Shown here: positions 34,597-44,435 of the stretch, piece by piece
Position numbering within the stretch: the first letter of the stretch is position 1
Layout: every line of letters starts with the position of its first letter
Made by a program: the position numbers and the translations under genes
The notes under the pieces: generated by a model
Told to the model about the DNA's origin: nothing
What the model saw: only the letters and a program-made list of their open reading frames with translations
The model's database searches: none
DNA from: an uncultured Psychrobacter sp.
Lineage (GTDB): Bacteria > Pseudomonadota > Gammaproteobacteria > Pseudomonadales > Moraxellaceae
Direction: 5' to 3'
Length of the DNA: 64,000 nucleotides
Assembly: GCA_947495055.1 (NCBI GenBank)
Contig: CANLXO010000004.1
Location: 186,001 to 250,000 of the forward strand

Positions 34597-35703
34597 TTAC
34601 TGACGGATAATTTTGACATCAGAGACATATGTAGGTAGCTGCCATGCGCCGCCAACTGACACCATGCGGCATAGTCCTGTGGTGCTTTCATGACTTTTGA
34701 CAAAGCGTTTGCCATTCCATATCCAGTCAGTTTTGGACAGACAGTCGCCAAGGCTACGCCCTTTTTGTACCGCGCTTATCTTGCCGCTTTTGTATTCAGT
34801 AGCATTGGTCGTTACCAGCTGCGGGTTATAGGGCTTGCGATCATTGATAACCCAAGCGCCGGCGCCAGAGTTATAGACGGCGCTCCAACAGTTGTGCTGC
34901 ACCAGTAGTTTGGTGCTACTCAAACGCGCCACTTGCCAAGAGGAGCTATCGGCAATATTAGGACAGTCGCTGCTATCTTTTAAAGTGGGTTTAAGCAGAG
35001 CGGCAAGGTTGGATGCGCGCATAACAAACTTAGTGCTTTGATTGGTGGTTTGAGAGCTTGGAAGTACCAAATTTAAAGAGGGCGCAGCAGCGGCCGAGAG
35101 TACGCTAGTATTCGATCTAGTCGCGTCTTCTGAGCCTATCAAAGCGCTGGGCGTCCCTACTCGGCCTTGCACCGCGTCCACTTGCATCATAGCAGCGGTT
35201 GCGCCTTTATCAGAGAGCTGCCAGCGGGTGTTACGTAAGACCAGCTCAATTTTGCTAGATTTAGCGAGTGCTGTGACTAAGGCATTCACTTGCGCTGCAG
35301 TAAGATCAGCGTCTCCTGATGACAGAGGTTTAATCTCGCCCAAATCTTTATTATCTATAAACAATGAGATGCGGTGACGATTACCCAACTGCATCAAAGC
35401 TTTAGAGGAGCTTTCTTTAGCGCCGCCAAATTTGACTTTGCCCTCAACGCTGGTATCAACGCCTGCGCGTCTAACTAAGAGAATAGAAACGGGCTGCTCT
35501 GAGCTACCTTCTGCCTGATAACCTGCGAGCCGACAAGTACGCGTATTGTCACACACCGCCTGCCAGTCTTGTTGAGTAAATTCCAGTGATGTAGCGGCTT
35601 GAGTCGAAAAGCTAGATAGCATAAATGCTGTAGATATAGCGGTAATACGCCACATATTTTTGGCTATTGGTCTTTTTATTATATTTCGATAGATCTGTAC
35701 CAT
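34597..35703 (-). CDS. DUF1176 domain protein, exported
   Basis: 368 residues from the ATG at 35703, preceded by GAGGAGAG; a frame from 35745 is less likely. A signal peptide ends near STQAATS. The mature protein starts FTQQDWQAVCDNTRTCRLAGYQ, the characteristic opening of DUF1176 proteins, with six conserved cysteines spread through the chain (CDNTRTC, C in SDCPN, HNC, GDC, GLC). Its function is unknown; the location should be the periplasm. Confidence 0.88.
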   Translation of the reverse strand: MVQIYRNIIKRPIAKNMWRITAISTAFMLSSFSTQAATSLEFTQQDWQAVCDNTRTCRLAGYQAEGSSEQPVSILLVRRAGVDTSVEGKVKFGGAKESSSKALMQLGNRHRISLFIDNKDLGEIKPLSSGDADLTAAQVNALVTALAKSSKIELVLRNTRWQLSDKGATAAMMQVDAVQGRVGTPSALIGSEDATRSNTSVLSAAAAPSLNLVLPSSQTTNQSTKFVMRASNLAALLKPTLKDSSDCPNIADSSSWQVARLSSTKLLVQHNCWSAVYNSGAGAWVINDRKPYNPQLVTTNATEYKSGKISAVQKGRSLGDCLSKTDWIWNGKRFVKSHESTTGLCRMVSVGGAWQLPTYVSDVKIIRQ

Positions 35704-35882
35704 AGTGCGATCTCTCCTCAATAACACTTGCATATTCAAGGACAATAATGAGCCATTCTAGCTGGGTAGTGTGTCAATCTATTATGATAATGTAGCATTA
35801 TGTAATAATGCAATCAACGAAATATGTAACGATTATTAAAATTTATTGTCTATAGATACTAGCCTTGTTAGCTTAGCTTACC

Positions 35883-35913
35883 AAAAAGCCTGATAAGAAT
35901 ATCCTTATCAGGC
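35883..35913 (-). terminator. Terminator after yghU
   Basis: GCCTGATAAG (35888-35897) and CTTATCAGGC (35904-35913) form a perfect 10-bp stem; on the minus strand it is followed by five T. It lies 41 bp beyond the yghU stop. Confidence 0.88.
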
Positions 35914-35953
35914 CTGCTTTGTATAGTACTTTAGATAGTAAGGTATACGGTTA

Positions 35954-36805
35954 TTAAGATTGACTAATAGGATTAAGAGGCAGTTCAACCGCACGTTTAA
36001 CTGCAGGGCGTTCTGCTATCGTTTGCGCCCAGCGTTTTAGATGCTCATAGCTATCAACTTGCAAAAACTCTTTTGCTTCATACAGCTTACCGAGTACCAA
36101 TTGACCATACCATGCCCAAATGATGATATCGGCAATATTGTAATCGCTCTCGCTATCACCGCACATGTATCTTTGATTCTGCAAATGCTTGTCCAGGACA
36201 TCAAGCTGGCGTTTGGTCTCCATAGTAAAGCGGTTAATTGGATATTCCATCGGATATGGCGCATAGGCATAAAAATGGCCAAAACCTCCGCCCAGATACG
36301 GTGCGCTACCCATCTGCCACATTACCCATGATAAGCATTCACTGCGCGCGCGTCCCTGCTGCATCGGTATAAACTGCCCAAATTTCTCTGCCAAGTACAT
36401 CAAGATAGCACCCGACTCAAACACTGCAAGCGGCTCATCATTTTTATTGGCATCAATTGTGCCGCTATTATGATCCACCAAAGCAGGTATTTTAGAATTG
36501 GGATTGATCTCAACAAACCCTGAGCCGAATTGATCACCCTCTGAGATGTCTATTTTGTAAGCATCATAAGCCGCCTCTTTGATTCCAAGCTCAGCCAATT
36601 CTTCTAACAAGATATTGACCTTGATACCGTTTGGCGTGTTTAAGGAGTATAGCTGTAGCGGCGCTTGTCCTACAGGTAATACTTGTTCATGGCGCGAGCC
36701 TGATTCTGGGCGATTGATGCTGGCAAATTTACCGCCATTTTCTTGATCATTCGTCCAGACTTTGGGCGGCGTGTAAGATTTTGCTTGGTTATTAAGATGG
36801 CTCAT
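35954..36805 (-). CDS. yghU: Glutathione-dependent disulfide-bond oxidoreductase YghU
   Basis: 283 residues, of about E. coli YghU length (GST superfamily, nu class). The N-terminal extension typical of YghU precedes the thioredoxin-fold domain with LYSLNTPNGIKVNILLEEL, where the TPNG stretch holds the residues that bind two glutathione molecules. AVFESGAILMYLAEKFG and the helical C-terminal domain are intact. AGAGGATAACCC precedes the ATG. It is divergent from an MFS gene across 189 bp. Confidence 0.92.
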   Translation of the reverse strand: MSHLNNQAKSYTPPKVWTNDQENGGKFASINRPESGSRHEQVLPVGQAPLQLYSLNTPNGIKVNILLEELAELGIKEAAYDAYKIDISEGDQFGSGFVEINPNSKIPALVDHNSGTIDANKNDEPLAVFESGAILMYLAEKFGQFIPMQQGRARSECLSWVMWQMGSAPYLGGGFGHFYAYAPYPMEYPINRFTMETKRQLDVLDKHLQNQRYMCGDSESDYNIADIIIWAWYGQLVLGKLYEAKEFLQVDSYEHLKRWAQTIAERPAVKRAVELPLNPISQS

Positions 36806-36994
36806 GGGTTATCCTCTTAGATTGTTATTTGATGGTGATTGTAGGTTTATGTTGCATCGCCGCCCTACTATAACGGACATAGCAAGGCGCTATAAAGCCT
36901 TATTTAGTAATCCATACGTTTACTTTGATGCTCTTTAATTATTTGGGCGGAGTTCTTATACTAGCGCCACTTAGGTAATTTAAGATAGGCGATA

Positions 36995-38371
36995 ATGGTG
37001 ACATTGACCCCCACTCAGCAAAAGTTTTTGCCTTATGTACTGGCAGTGGCTTTGTTTATGCAGATCCTTGACGCCACTATTTTGAACACTTCATTGCCGC
37101 AAATGGCGTTAGCACTTGGTGAGTCGCCGCTTAAAATGCAATGGGCGGTTATCAGTTACGCGCTCGCTTTGGCTATATTTATCCCCGTTAGTGGTTTTTT
37201 GGCAGACAAATACGGTACGCGCCGTGTGTTCTTATCTGCCATTGTCGTCTTCTCTGTCGGCTCTTTAATGTGCGCCGCCTCGCCTACACTTAACATCTTA
37301 ATCGGGTCACGCATCATACAAGGTTTAGGCGGTGCGATGATGACGCCAGTGGCGAGGCTTATCTTAGTCAAGTCCTATCCGCGTAACCAGCTGCTTACCG
37401 TCATGAATTTTGCGGTGATACCCGCGCTTATTGCGCCTTTAGTTGGCCCTGTGCTTGGCGGATATATTGTCCAGTATGCCAGCTGGCACTGGATATTTTT
37501 AATCAATATTCCTATGGGGCTACTTGGGTTCGTTATGGGGCGCAAACTGGTGCCCGCCTTGTTTGAGGACACCCAGCGTTTAGATTGGACAGGGTTTTTG
37601 TTATTTGCCGCCGCGGCCTGCGGATTTACCCTAGCGGTTGAGTTTGGCTCGCAATCAGGGCGCGGAGTGTACGGCCTACTACTTGGCGCTATCGCCTCAA
37701 TACTTGTTGGCGCGTATGTTTGGCACGCTAGACGTAGAGCCGCGCCCCTATTTCCGCTAGGCTTATTTGGAATTCGTACCTTTCGCATCGGTATCGTCGG
37801 CAATTTATTCACCCGCCTTGGCATCAGCGCAGTGCCGTTTTTATTACCGCTATTACTACAAGTCGTGTTTGAATACTCGCCGTCGCAGGCAGGTTGGCTA
37901 CTTGCCCCTATCGCCATTGGCGCAATAGGTATCAAGCCTTGGGTTAGCAAAATCATCCAGCGTTTTAGTTACCGTAAAGTCTTGGTGGTCAACACCATTA
38001 TGCTAGGGATACTTATCATTATCCTAGCGCAGTTCAACGACCCCTCTTACTGGATGTGGTATATTCCTGTGCTGATCTTAATGGGTGCGAGCAACTCTAT
38101 GCAATTTAGTGCTATGAACACCCTGACCATAGGCGACTTACAAGGCACGCAAACCAGTAGCGGTAATAGCTTAATGGCCGTCAATCAGCAGTTAGCAATA
38201 GGGTTTGGTATTGCTTTTGGCGCTGCGGTTTTAAACCTATTGCGTGAGCGTATGGAATTTAATACCTTACTGGCCTTTCAAACGACCTACTGGATACTGG
38301 GTATCTTAACGATCTTGTCAGGTTTGCACTTTTTACGACTAAAACCCAAAGATGGTCAAGGATTATACTGA
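36995..38371 (+). CDS. DHA2-type MFS multidrug transporter, MdtD-like
   Basis: 458 residues with about 14 hydrophobic segments. MQILDATILNTSLPQMA in helix 1 and LADKYGTRRVFLSA after helix 2 are the D1 and A motifs of the EmrB/QacA (DHA2) family, and the length matches the MdtD subgroup that lacks an adaptor partner. It probably exports drugs or metabolites by proton antiport. It is followed by an ArsR-family gene after 227 bp. Confidence 0.87.
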   Translation: MVTLTPTQQKFLPYVLAVALFMQILDATILNTSLPQMALALGESPLKMQWAVISYALALAIFIPVSGFLADKYGTRRVFLSAIVVFSVGSLMCAASPTLNILIGSRIIQGLGGAMMTPVARLILVKSYPRNQLLTVMNFAVIPALIAPLVGPVLGGYIVQYASWHWIFLINIPMGLLGFVMGRKLVPALFEDTQRLDWTGFLLFAAAACGFTLAVEFGSQSGRGVYGLLLGAIASILVGAYVWHARRRAAPLFPLGLFGIRTFRIGIVGNLFTRLGISAVPFLLPLLLQVVFEYSPSQAGWLLAPIAIGAIGIKPWVSKIIQRFSYRKVLVVNTIMLGILIIILAQFNDPSYWMWYIPVLILMGASNSMQFSAMNTLTIGDLQGTQTSSGNSLMAVNQQLAIGFGIAFGAAVLNLLRERMEFNTLLAFQTTYWILGILTILSGLHFLRLKPKDGQGLY

Positions 38372-38598
38372 CAAATGTTTGCAAAAATACCTTAGATATA
38401 CTATGTTAATAATGCTTATGTGAGTAATTGTCATGTATAAGTATTACGCTAATATGTCGCTAACTGTATGTTTGTAAATGGATATTAGCAACCCGTAGTC
38501 CCTTTACAAAAACTGTAAAGTTTTCTATTATTATTCGATTATTTATTCATCTACTGTTATATTGTGTTTTTAAATCAAACCATAAGTTGGAAACGTCT

Positions 38599-38931
38599 AT
38601 GTCTACTGATAGTTTTGTAATGCAACCGCTTGGACTGTTCAAAGCTTTATCTGATCCAACTCGGTTAAATATCTTTTATATTTTGTACAAAAAAGAAGCG
38701 CGCTGCGTTGGCGAATTAGTGGATATGTTAGATCAGCCGCAGCCTACTATATCGCGTCATCTTAACCATCTCAAAAAAATTGGTCTGCTCAATGCAGTAC
38801 GAGATGGTACGTGGATGTGGTACGAAGTGGCGAACGATTTGCCGCAGTGGTCTCAAGTCATTCTCGAGTCTACTCACGAGACGATGGTCAAACAAGCCGA
38901 GGGTAAAAAAGCCCCACTTGCAAACCTCTAA
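38599..38931 (+). CDS. ArsR-family transcriptional regulator
   Basis: 110 residues from the ATG at 38599; a TTG at 38587 would add four residues. The winged helix-turn-helix (LFKALSDPTRLNIFYILYKKEARCVGELVDML and QPTISRHLNHLKKIGLL, quoted as separate helices) is complete. The metal-sensing ELCVCDLC motif of true ArsR is replaced by ARCVGEL with a single cysteine, so it may sense something other than arsenite. No efflux gene is in the same operon; the MFS upstream is the only candidate partner. Confidence 0.85.
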   Translation: MSTDSFVMQPLGLFKALSDPTRLNIFYILYKKEARCVGELVDMLDQPQPTISRHLNHLKKIGLLNAVRDGTWMWYEVANDLPQWSQVILESTHETMVKQAEGKKAPLANL

Positions 38932-38934
38932 TTT

Positions 38935-38962
38935 AAAAGACCTATATATTAGGTCTTTTTTT
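38935..38962 (+). terminator. Terminator after the ArsR-family gene
   Basis: AAAAGACCTA and TAGGTCTTTT form a perfect 10-bp stem followed by a T run. It begins 3 bp past the stop codon. Confidence 0.88.
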
Positions 38963-39000
38963 ATACCTATTTACTTTTGTATCTAGACACCTTCAAACAG

Positions 39001-39723
39001 CTATACCAAATCCAAAAAGTCACTGACAAAGGCATTGCTCGTCTGCTCTATTAAGCTCTCAGGCGTGCCGACTTGCTCAACGCGTCCTTGATTCATCACC
39101 ACAATCTCATCTGATACTGCTCGCGCCTCTTCTTGATCATGAGTGACCATAATACTGGTGATACCCAGCTCGTGATGGATATTCTTAAGCCAAGTACGCA
39201 GCTCTTTACGCACTTTGGCATCGAGTGCGCCGAATGGCTCATCTAGTAACAAGAGTTTAGGCTTGACGGCTAATGCTCGCGCAAGTGCAATACGCTGCCG
39301 CTGCCCGCCTGAGAGCTGATGCGGATAGGCATTAGCCAGTTGTGGCAATTGTACCAAGTCTAATAAATCAGCCACGCGCTGCTTGATTTCAGTTTTGCTA
39401 GGACGCTCGTTTTTGGGCAGTAGCGTCAACCCAAAAGCGATATTATCAGCGATATTTTTGTGGCGAAACAGCGCATAATGCTGAAACATAAAGCCAATAT
39501 GACGCTTTTGCACGGGTGTATTGGTCACATCAAGACCATCAAACAATATCTGACCTGAGTCGGCATATTCAAGCCCTGCGATGATACGTAGCAAGGTCGT
39601 TTTGCCGCAGCCTGAGGGGCCAAGTAAAGTCGTCAGCTTGCCAGTTGGCACGGTAATATTAATATTATCCAACGCGGTAAACTTACCAAAGGTTTTATTA
39701 ACGTCTCTTATCTCAATGCTCAT
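39001..39723 (-). CDS. cysA: Sulfate ABC transporter ATP-binding protein, short form
   Basis: 240 residues with Walker [10 protein letters not shown] at about 35-43, Q-loop, signature [16 protein letters not shown] and Walker [20 protein letters not shown]. This is the complete ATPase domain of CysA, which powers sulfate and thiosulfate import. Usual CysA is about 350 residues with a C-terminal regulatory (TOBE-like) domain; here the protein stops after [12 protein letters not shown]...FLDLV. Only 65 bp separate the stop from the neighbouring arsR-type gene, and no frame carries the missing part. Last gene of sbp-sbp-cysT-cysW-cysA, 29 bp after cysW. Confidence 0.9.
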   Translation of the reverse strand: MSIEIRDVNKTFGKFTALDNINITVPTGKLTTLLGPSGCGKTTLLRIIAGLEYADSGQILFDGLDVTNTPVQKRHIGFMFQHYALFRHKNIADNIAFGLTLLPKNERPSKTEIKQRVADLLDLVQLPQLANAYPHQLSGGQRQRIALARALAVKPKLLLLDEPFGALDAKVRKELRTWLKNIHHELGITSIMVTHDQEEARAVSDEIVVMNQGRVEQVGTPESLIEQTSNAFVSDFLDLV

Positions 39724-39752
39724 AGTGATATCTCTGTGTCATTCTTTAGGAT

Positions 39753-40709
39753 TTATTTGACGCCGTCGGTTTTAGCTGGTTTCTCGATTGGCTGATTGTC
39801 AACCGTTGCATTTGCGCTCACTGGCAACCCAGGCGCTGCCGCTAGGCGCTCAGACTTGGCAAACTTGCGTGATTGCATCTTTGTCATAATCTGCTGCACC
39901 AGCAAAGTGACGAGTGCTAAAGCGGCAAGCAAACTTGACAAGGCAAAAGCGGCGGTAAAGTTATACTCGTTATAGGCAATCTCAACGAGTAGCGGCATAG
40001 TATTAGTCTCACCGCGTATGTGCCCTGATACCACGCTTACCGCACCAAACTCACCCATCGCGCGCGCATTGGTCAATATCAAACCATATAGCAGCGCCCA
40101 TTTAATATTAGGCATTGTGATGTGCCAAAATGTCTGCCAACCGCTGGCACCTAGGGTCAATGCCGCTTGTTCTTCAGAGTCGCCTTGGGTTTGCATCAAA
40201 GGGATAAGCTCACGGGCGACAAAGGGAAAGGTCACAAAAAGCGTTGCAAGCACAATCCCTGGTACCGCAAATATTACCTGAAACCCTAGGCTCTCAAGCC
40301 AGCCGCCAACAGGGGAATTTAGACCAAACAGCAAGATAAACATCAGACCTGCAACCACAGGTGATACCGAAAATGGTAAATCAAGTAAGGTCGTCACCAA
40401 TTGCTTACCCCGAAATTGATAGCGGGTTACCAGCCAAGCAATAGCAATACCCATCACCATATTGATCGGTAAAACGATAGCGGCAGTGAGCAAAGTCAGC
40501 TTAATCGCTTGTAGCGCCTCATCCTCAACTAGGGAAGCAATATATAAATCCCAACCATTTTTTAGCGCTTCATAAAACACGGCAAGTAGTGGGATGACTA
40601 ACATGATAATCATAAATAAGACGGCGATACCGATAAACACTCGTCTGACCCATGGTTTATCTTTGGTCGCAGGATTGCTTTGGTAGTCGTAGCTATTGGC
40701 GATTTGCAT
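39753..40709 (-). CDS. cysW: Sulfate ABC transporter permease CysW
   Basis: 318 residues with six membrane segments. The conserved EAA loop reads EEQAALTLGASGWQTFWHITMP. With CysT it forms the membrane channel of the sulfate/thiosulfate importer. The C-terminal tail is Pro/Ala/Lys-rich and longer than in E. coli CysW. It starts 1 bp after the cysT stop, a translationally coupled arrangement. Confidence 0.93.
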   Translation of the reverse strand: MQIANSYDYQSNPATKDKPWVRRVFIGIAVLFMIIMLVIPLLAVFYEALKNGWDLYIASLVEDEALQAIKLTLLTAAIVLPINMVMGIAIAWLVTRYQFRGKQLVTTLLDLPFSVSPVVAGLMFILLFGLNSPVGGWLESLGFQVIFAVPGIVLATLFVTFPFVARELIPLMQTQGDSEEQAALTLGASGWQTFWHITMPNIKWALLYGLILTNARAMGEFGAVSVVSGHIRGETNTMPLLVEIAYNEYNFTAAFALSSLLAALALVTLLVQQIMTKMQSRKFAKSERLAAAPGLPVSANATVDNQPIEKPAKTDGVK

Positions 40710-40710
40710 A

Positions 40711-41598
40711 TTAGCGAGCTCCTACGCGGCGCGACAGTTTCCACTGCACGATATTGATACTGAGCAAAATAACAAACGAGATCATCAGCATAAATAGCGC
40801 CACAGCCGACGCCCCTTGAATATCAAATTGCTCAAGTTTACTAATGATGATGATAGGCAAGATCTCAGACTGCATGGGAATGTTGCCCGCGATAAAAATT
40901 ACTGAACCATACTCACCAGTTGCCCGCGCAAACATCATGCCAGCGCCCATAAACAGCGCAGGTAATAGCTCAGGCAGAATCACTTTGCGAAACGTCGTCA
41001 AACGAGTTGCACCTAGTACCGCAGATGCCTCTTCAAATTCAACCGATAGCTCAGCGAGTACAGGCTGTACGGCGCGCACGATAAAGGGAAAGCTGACCAC
41101 TACTAAAGCGAGCCAAATACCGATCGGCGTAAACGCCACTTGAATACCAATCTTGGCAAACCATTGTCCGATTAGGCCATTAGGCGCATAGAGCGTGGCA
41201 AGCGAGATGCCCGTTACCGCTGTCGGTAGTGCAAAAGGCAAGTCAACTAAGGCGTTAATCAAGGACTTGCCCCAAAACTCATAGCGCACCAGCACCCAAG
41301 CGACAAGGGTACCAAACACCATATTAGTCAGCATCGCCAAAAACGACATCCAAAGGCTCAGCTTAATTGCGGCAGTCACCTGCGGCTGGGATATGGTCTC
41401 CCAAAACCCGCTCCAGCCCATCTGGGTGGTGGTATAAGCCATCATCGCAAACGGCAATACCACAAGCAGGGATAAACTAAAGACTGTGATACCCATGCTA
41501 AGACCAAAGCCTGGTAGCACGTTGCGCTGACGCAAACGCATGAGCCAGCCTTTATTAGGAGGAGCAAGCGTATTGGCTAAAGGAGTCTTTGCGCTCAT
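40711..41598 (-). CDS. cysT: Sulfate ABC transporter permease CysT (CysU)
   Basis: 295 residues with six membrane segments; the EAA loop reads EEASAVLGATRLTTFRKVILPE. Pairs with CysW. It is separated from the upstream binding-protein gene by 157 bp that include a strong hairpin, so it may be expressed at a lower level than the binding protein. Confidence 0.93.
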   Translation of the reverse strand: MSAKTPLANTLAPPNKGWLMRLRQRNVLPGFGLSMGITVFSLSLLVVLPFAMMAYTTTQMGWSGFWETISQPQVTAAIKLSLWMSFLAMLTNMVFGTLVAWVLVRYEFWGKSLINALVDLPFALPTAVTGISLATLYAPNGLIGQWFAKIGIQVAFTPIGIWLALVVVSFPFIVRAVQPVLAELSVEFEEASAVLGATRLTTFRKVILPELLPALFMGAGMMFARATGEYGSVIFIAGNIPMQSEILPIIIISKLEQFDIQGASAVALFMLMISFVILLSINIVQWKLSRRVGAR

Positions 41599-41661
41599 AA
41601 GGGTAGTCCTGTTTGTTCTTATTTTTTATGACTTTACAATTGAAATGCCTTATACCATAAA

Positions 41662-41686
41662 GGACATAGCAGTGATCGCTATGTCC
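41662..41686. other. Hairpin between sulfate-binding protein gene and cysT
   Basis: GGACATAGC and GCTATGTCC form a perfect 9-bp stem around a 7-base loop. On the minus strand it follows the binding-protein stop by about 70 bp and is succeeded by only three T. Such hairpins between a periplasmic binding protein gene and its permease genes often protect the upstream mRNA. Confidence 0.7.
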
Positions 41687-41755
41687 CCATGTCTGCATAT
41701 TTATAAGTCTCAATATCCATAAGCTACAGTCGCTTATAGTGAATAAAGCGCTTAA

Positions 41756-42844
41756 TTATTGCGGAGCATTGACGGCGAGCTGATCAAAGACGCCGTTATC
41801 GCTAAAGAACGTACCCATAATCTCATCCCATGAACCAAAGGCATCGTTCGGGCGGAAGGTTTCAACAGGTGGTAATTTATCGCCGTTTTTATCAAGGACG
41901 CTCTTAACGCTAGGACGCAGGTATAGATCAGCCGCGAGCTGCTGAGCCGGCTCGCTCCATAGGTAATCCAGATAAGCTTTGGCCGCATCTGTCGTCCCTT
42001 TTTTGTCTGTAACCGTGCTTACGATGGCAACGGGGCTCTCTGACTTAATAGAGTAATCAGGATAGACGATATCAACCTGACCTTGACCGAACTGCGTGGC
42101 GGCTAGATTGGCTTCGTTCTCAAAGGTCACGAGCACATCACCGATACCGCGCTGCACAAAGGTTGTGGTCGCTGCACGTCCACCATTCTCATAAACCTTG
42201 ACGTTTTTGAGCATGTCGCGGACGTAATTTTTGGCGTTGTCTTCATTATTATCAAAAGCATGCAGACCGTAGCCATAAGCGCCCAAGAAGGCATAACGGC
42301 CGTTACCGGTCACCTTTGGATTGGCCATGACAATCTCAACACCGTCTTTGGTGAGGTCTTCCCAGTCATTAATATTCTTTGGATTGTCCTTACGCACCAA
42401 AAATACGATCGTGCTGGTAAAGGGTACGGCGTTATCGGGGAACTGAGCTTCCCAATCATCAGCGACCAAGCCCTCTTTTTGTAGTAGCTCAATATCTGAG
42501 CCTTGATTCATCGTCGCCACATCCGCTTGCAAGCCATTTGCCACAGATAACGCCTGTTTGCTTGAGCCGCCATGAGACTGTTTGATATTCACAGTCGCAT
42601 TTGGATTCTCAGATTTGTAGTGCTCAACGAACATAGGGTTATAATCTTTATAAAAATCACGCGCCACATCATATGAGACGTTGAGCAGTTCAATATTTTG
42701 ATTCTCAGCGGCGGGCGTACCATCAGCATTTGTGGTGGTCTCGGTAGTATCATTGTTGCTACAGCCTGCTAAGCCAAGCGTGACCGCAAGACCTGCAATA
42801 CTTAGTGTACTAATGGTTTTGTTTTTATAAACTTGATAAGTCAT
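41756..42844 (-). CDS. Sulfate ABC transporter substrate-binding protein, copy 1
   Basis: 362 residues from the ATG at 42844, which places a lipoprotein signal at the N-terminus ending GLAGC; the frame extends upstream to 42967 but those residues do not look like a signal. The mature domain has LLNVSYDVARDFYKDYNP, QSHGGSSKQALSVANGLQAD and RYAFLGAYGYGL, the conserved blocks of Sbp/CysP. It binds sulfate or thiosulfate in the periplasm and delivers it to CysTWA. It is a paralogue of the next gene. Confidence 0.93.
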   Translation of the reverse strand: MTYQVYKNKTISTLSIAGLAVTLGLAGCSNNDTTETTTNADGTPAAENQNIELLNVSYDVARDFYKDYNPMFVEHYKSENPNATVNIKQSHGGSSKQALSVANGLQADVATMNQGSDIELLQKEGLVADDWEAQFPDNAVPFTSTIVFLVRKDNPKNINDWEDLTKDGVEIVMANPKVTGNGRYAFLGAYGYGLHAFDNNEDNAKNYVRDMLKNVKVYENGGRAATTTFVQRGIGDVLVTFENEANLAATQFGQGQVDIVYPDYSIKSESPVAIVSTVTDKKGTTDAAKAYLDYLWSEPAQQLAADLYLRPSVKSVLDKNGDKLPPVETFRPNDAFGSWDEIMGTFFSDNGVFDQLAVNAPQ

Positions 42845-43108
42845 AGGAGTCTCAAAATAGGTCATGTGAGTTAAGGGATGCCAGTATGCTAACAGCGCCA
42901 GCTTATTATCTTTAATGATGAATATGCGTATGTTTCTGCCAAAATGGAATAATAACGCGAAACACAAACCTTAAAATAGCCAATGGACTCGCCTTTTATT
43001 CTACAAAATCCATCGCTATCAGAGACTTGTATGGTTGCAATGTTGTGCCTTTGCCTTTTAATAAACCGTACTTTTACTAGGCACAAAACCGCATGTCATC
43101 TAACGACT

Positions 43109-44221
43109 CTACGAGGTGCTCTTTTGTACCAGCTTATCAAAACGTCCACCATCAACAAAAAACTCATCCATAATTTGTGTCCACGATCCAAAGACAGCTA
43201 CTGGCTCAAAAGTCTCAATCTCAGGTAGCGTCTGTCTATGTGCGGCAAGTATGTTTTCATCGCTTGGGCGTAGATACGTTTTTGCTATGAGCGTTTGCGC
43301 AGGTGCATCCCACAGCCCTTTTAGATAAGTATTAGCCGCCTCGGTACTACCGTGTTTGTCGCTCACAGCTTTGACGACAGCGACAGGGTTATGGATCTTA
43401 ATAGAATAGCTTGGATAAACGATATCCACTTGACCTTTAGCGTGCTGCTTTGCGACTAGGTGCGCTTCGTTTTCGGTGGTGATGAGCACGTCCCCTAGCC
43501 CGCGCTGAGTGAAGCTGGTGGTTGCCGCACGGGCACCATTGTCAAAAGTGACGACGTTGGCAAGTAGTTTGCTCATATAAGTATCTGTTTGAGCCGCGCT
43601 TTGGGCAACCTCACTAAACTTGTGAAGACCGTAGCCGTAGGCACCCAAAAATGCGTAACGCGCGGTGCCACTGGTCTTAGGATTTGGCATGAGTACCTCA
43701 ATATCTGTACGTGCCAAATCCTGCCAGTCTTGAATATTTTTTGGATTGCCTTGGCGCACTAGCAGTACGATAGTGCTGGTATAAGGAACGGCATCGTTTG
43801 GAAAAGCCTGCTTCCAATCGGTTGCAACCAGTCCCTTTTCGACAAGTAGATTCATATCACTTTCTTGGTTTAAAGTGACGATGTCTGCTTGCAACCCATT
43901 AGCTACTGATAACGCCTGCTTACTAGAGCCACCATGCGATTGATCAATCTGAACATCACTATCTGGATACTGCGCCTGATAGTCCGCTTTAAACAGTGGA
44001 TTATATTCTTTATAAAAGTCGCGTGATACATCATAGGAGACGTTGAGTAGCTTAATATCGTGCAAAGCGGCGTCTATATCCGCTTGCGTAGCAGGCGCTT
44101 GCGTGCAGCCTGCTAACACTAAAACAGCACCCGTCATCAGTAATGCGCTTGATTGAACATAAAAGCTTTGCTGGCGGTTATTAGGTCGCGATCGCTTAGG
44201 GGTAAATATATTTTTGGTCAT
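43109..44221 (-). CDS. Sulfate ABC transporter substrate-binding protein, copy 2
   Basis: 370 residues, closely similar along its full length to the protein encoded downstream at 41756-42844 (same SHGGSSKQALSVANGLQAD block and RYAFLGAYGYGLH). A lipoprotein signal ends VLAGC (Cys at about residue 39). The pair is a tandem duplication; one member may bind sulfate and the other thiosulfate, as with E. coli Sbp and CysP, but binding residues look the same by eye. The 264-bp gap between them may carry a separate promoter. Confidence 0.92.
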   Translation of the reverse strand: MTKNIFTPKRSRPNNRQQSFYVQSSALLMTGAVLVLAGCTQAPATQADIDAALHDIKLLNVSYDVSRDFYKEYNPLFKADYQAQYPDSDVQIDQSHGGSSKQALSVANGLQADIVTLNQESDMNLLVEKGLVATDWKQAFPNDAVPYTSTIVLLVRQGNPKNIQDWQDLARTDIEVLMPNPKTSGTARYAFLGAYGYGLHKFSEVAQSAAQTDTYMSKLLANVVTFDNGARAATTSFTQRGLGDVLITTENEAHLVAKQHAKGQVDIVYPSYSIKIHNPVAVVKAVSDKHGSTEAANTYLKGLWDAPAQTLIAKTYLRPSDENILAAHRQTLPEIETFEPVAVFGSWTQIMDEFFVDGGRFDKLVQKSTS

Positions 44222-44435
44222 AGCAGTTCTCTGTTGGGTGAATGACTCATTTTTATGACTAGCGCAAGCTTAGGTGATAAACAACAGACTCTCGCAGTAA
44301 TGAGCGCTATGCTAGCAGCTGATTTATCTATTGCTTAGTGACAAATTCGCTTATCACCTATTCAAGTTGGCATAAGTGAATTTATTGGGTATTCTACGAG
44401 CTGCCCGCAAAAGCGTATTTTTTTAACTTCAATAA

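Noticed and set aside
37375-37956. 193-codon frame antisense to the DHA2 transporter
   Set aside because: It is a shadow of a long GC-richer coding region with no start site and no recognisable protein.
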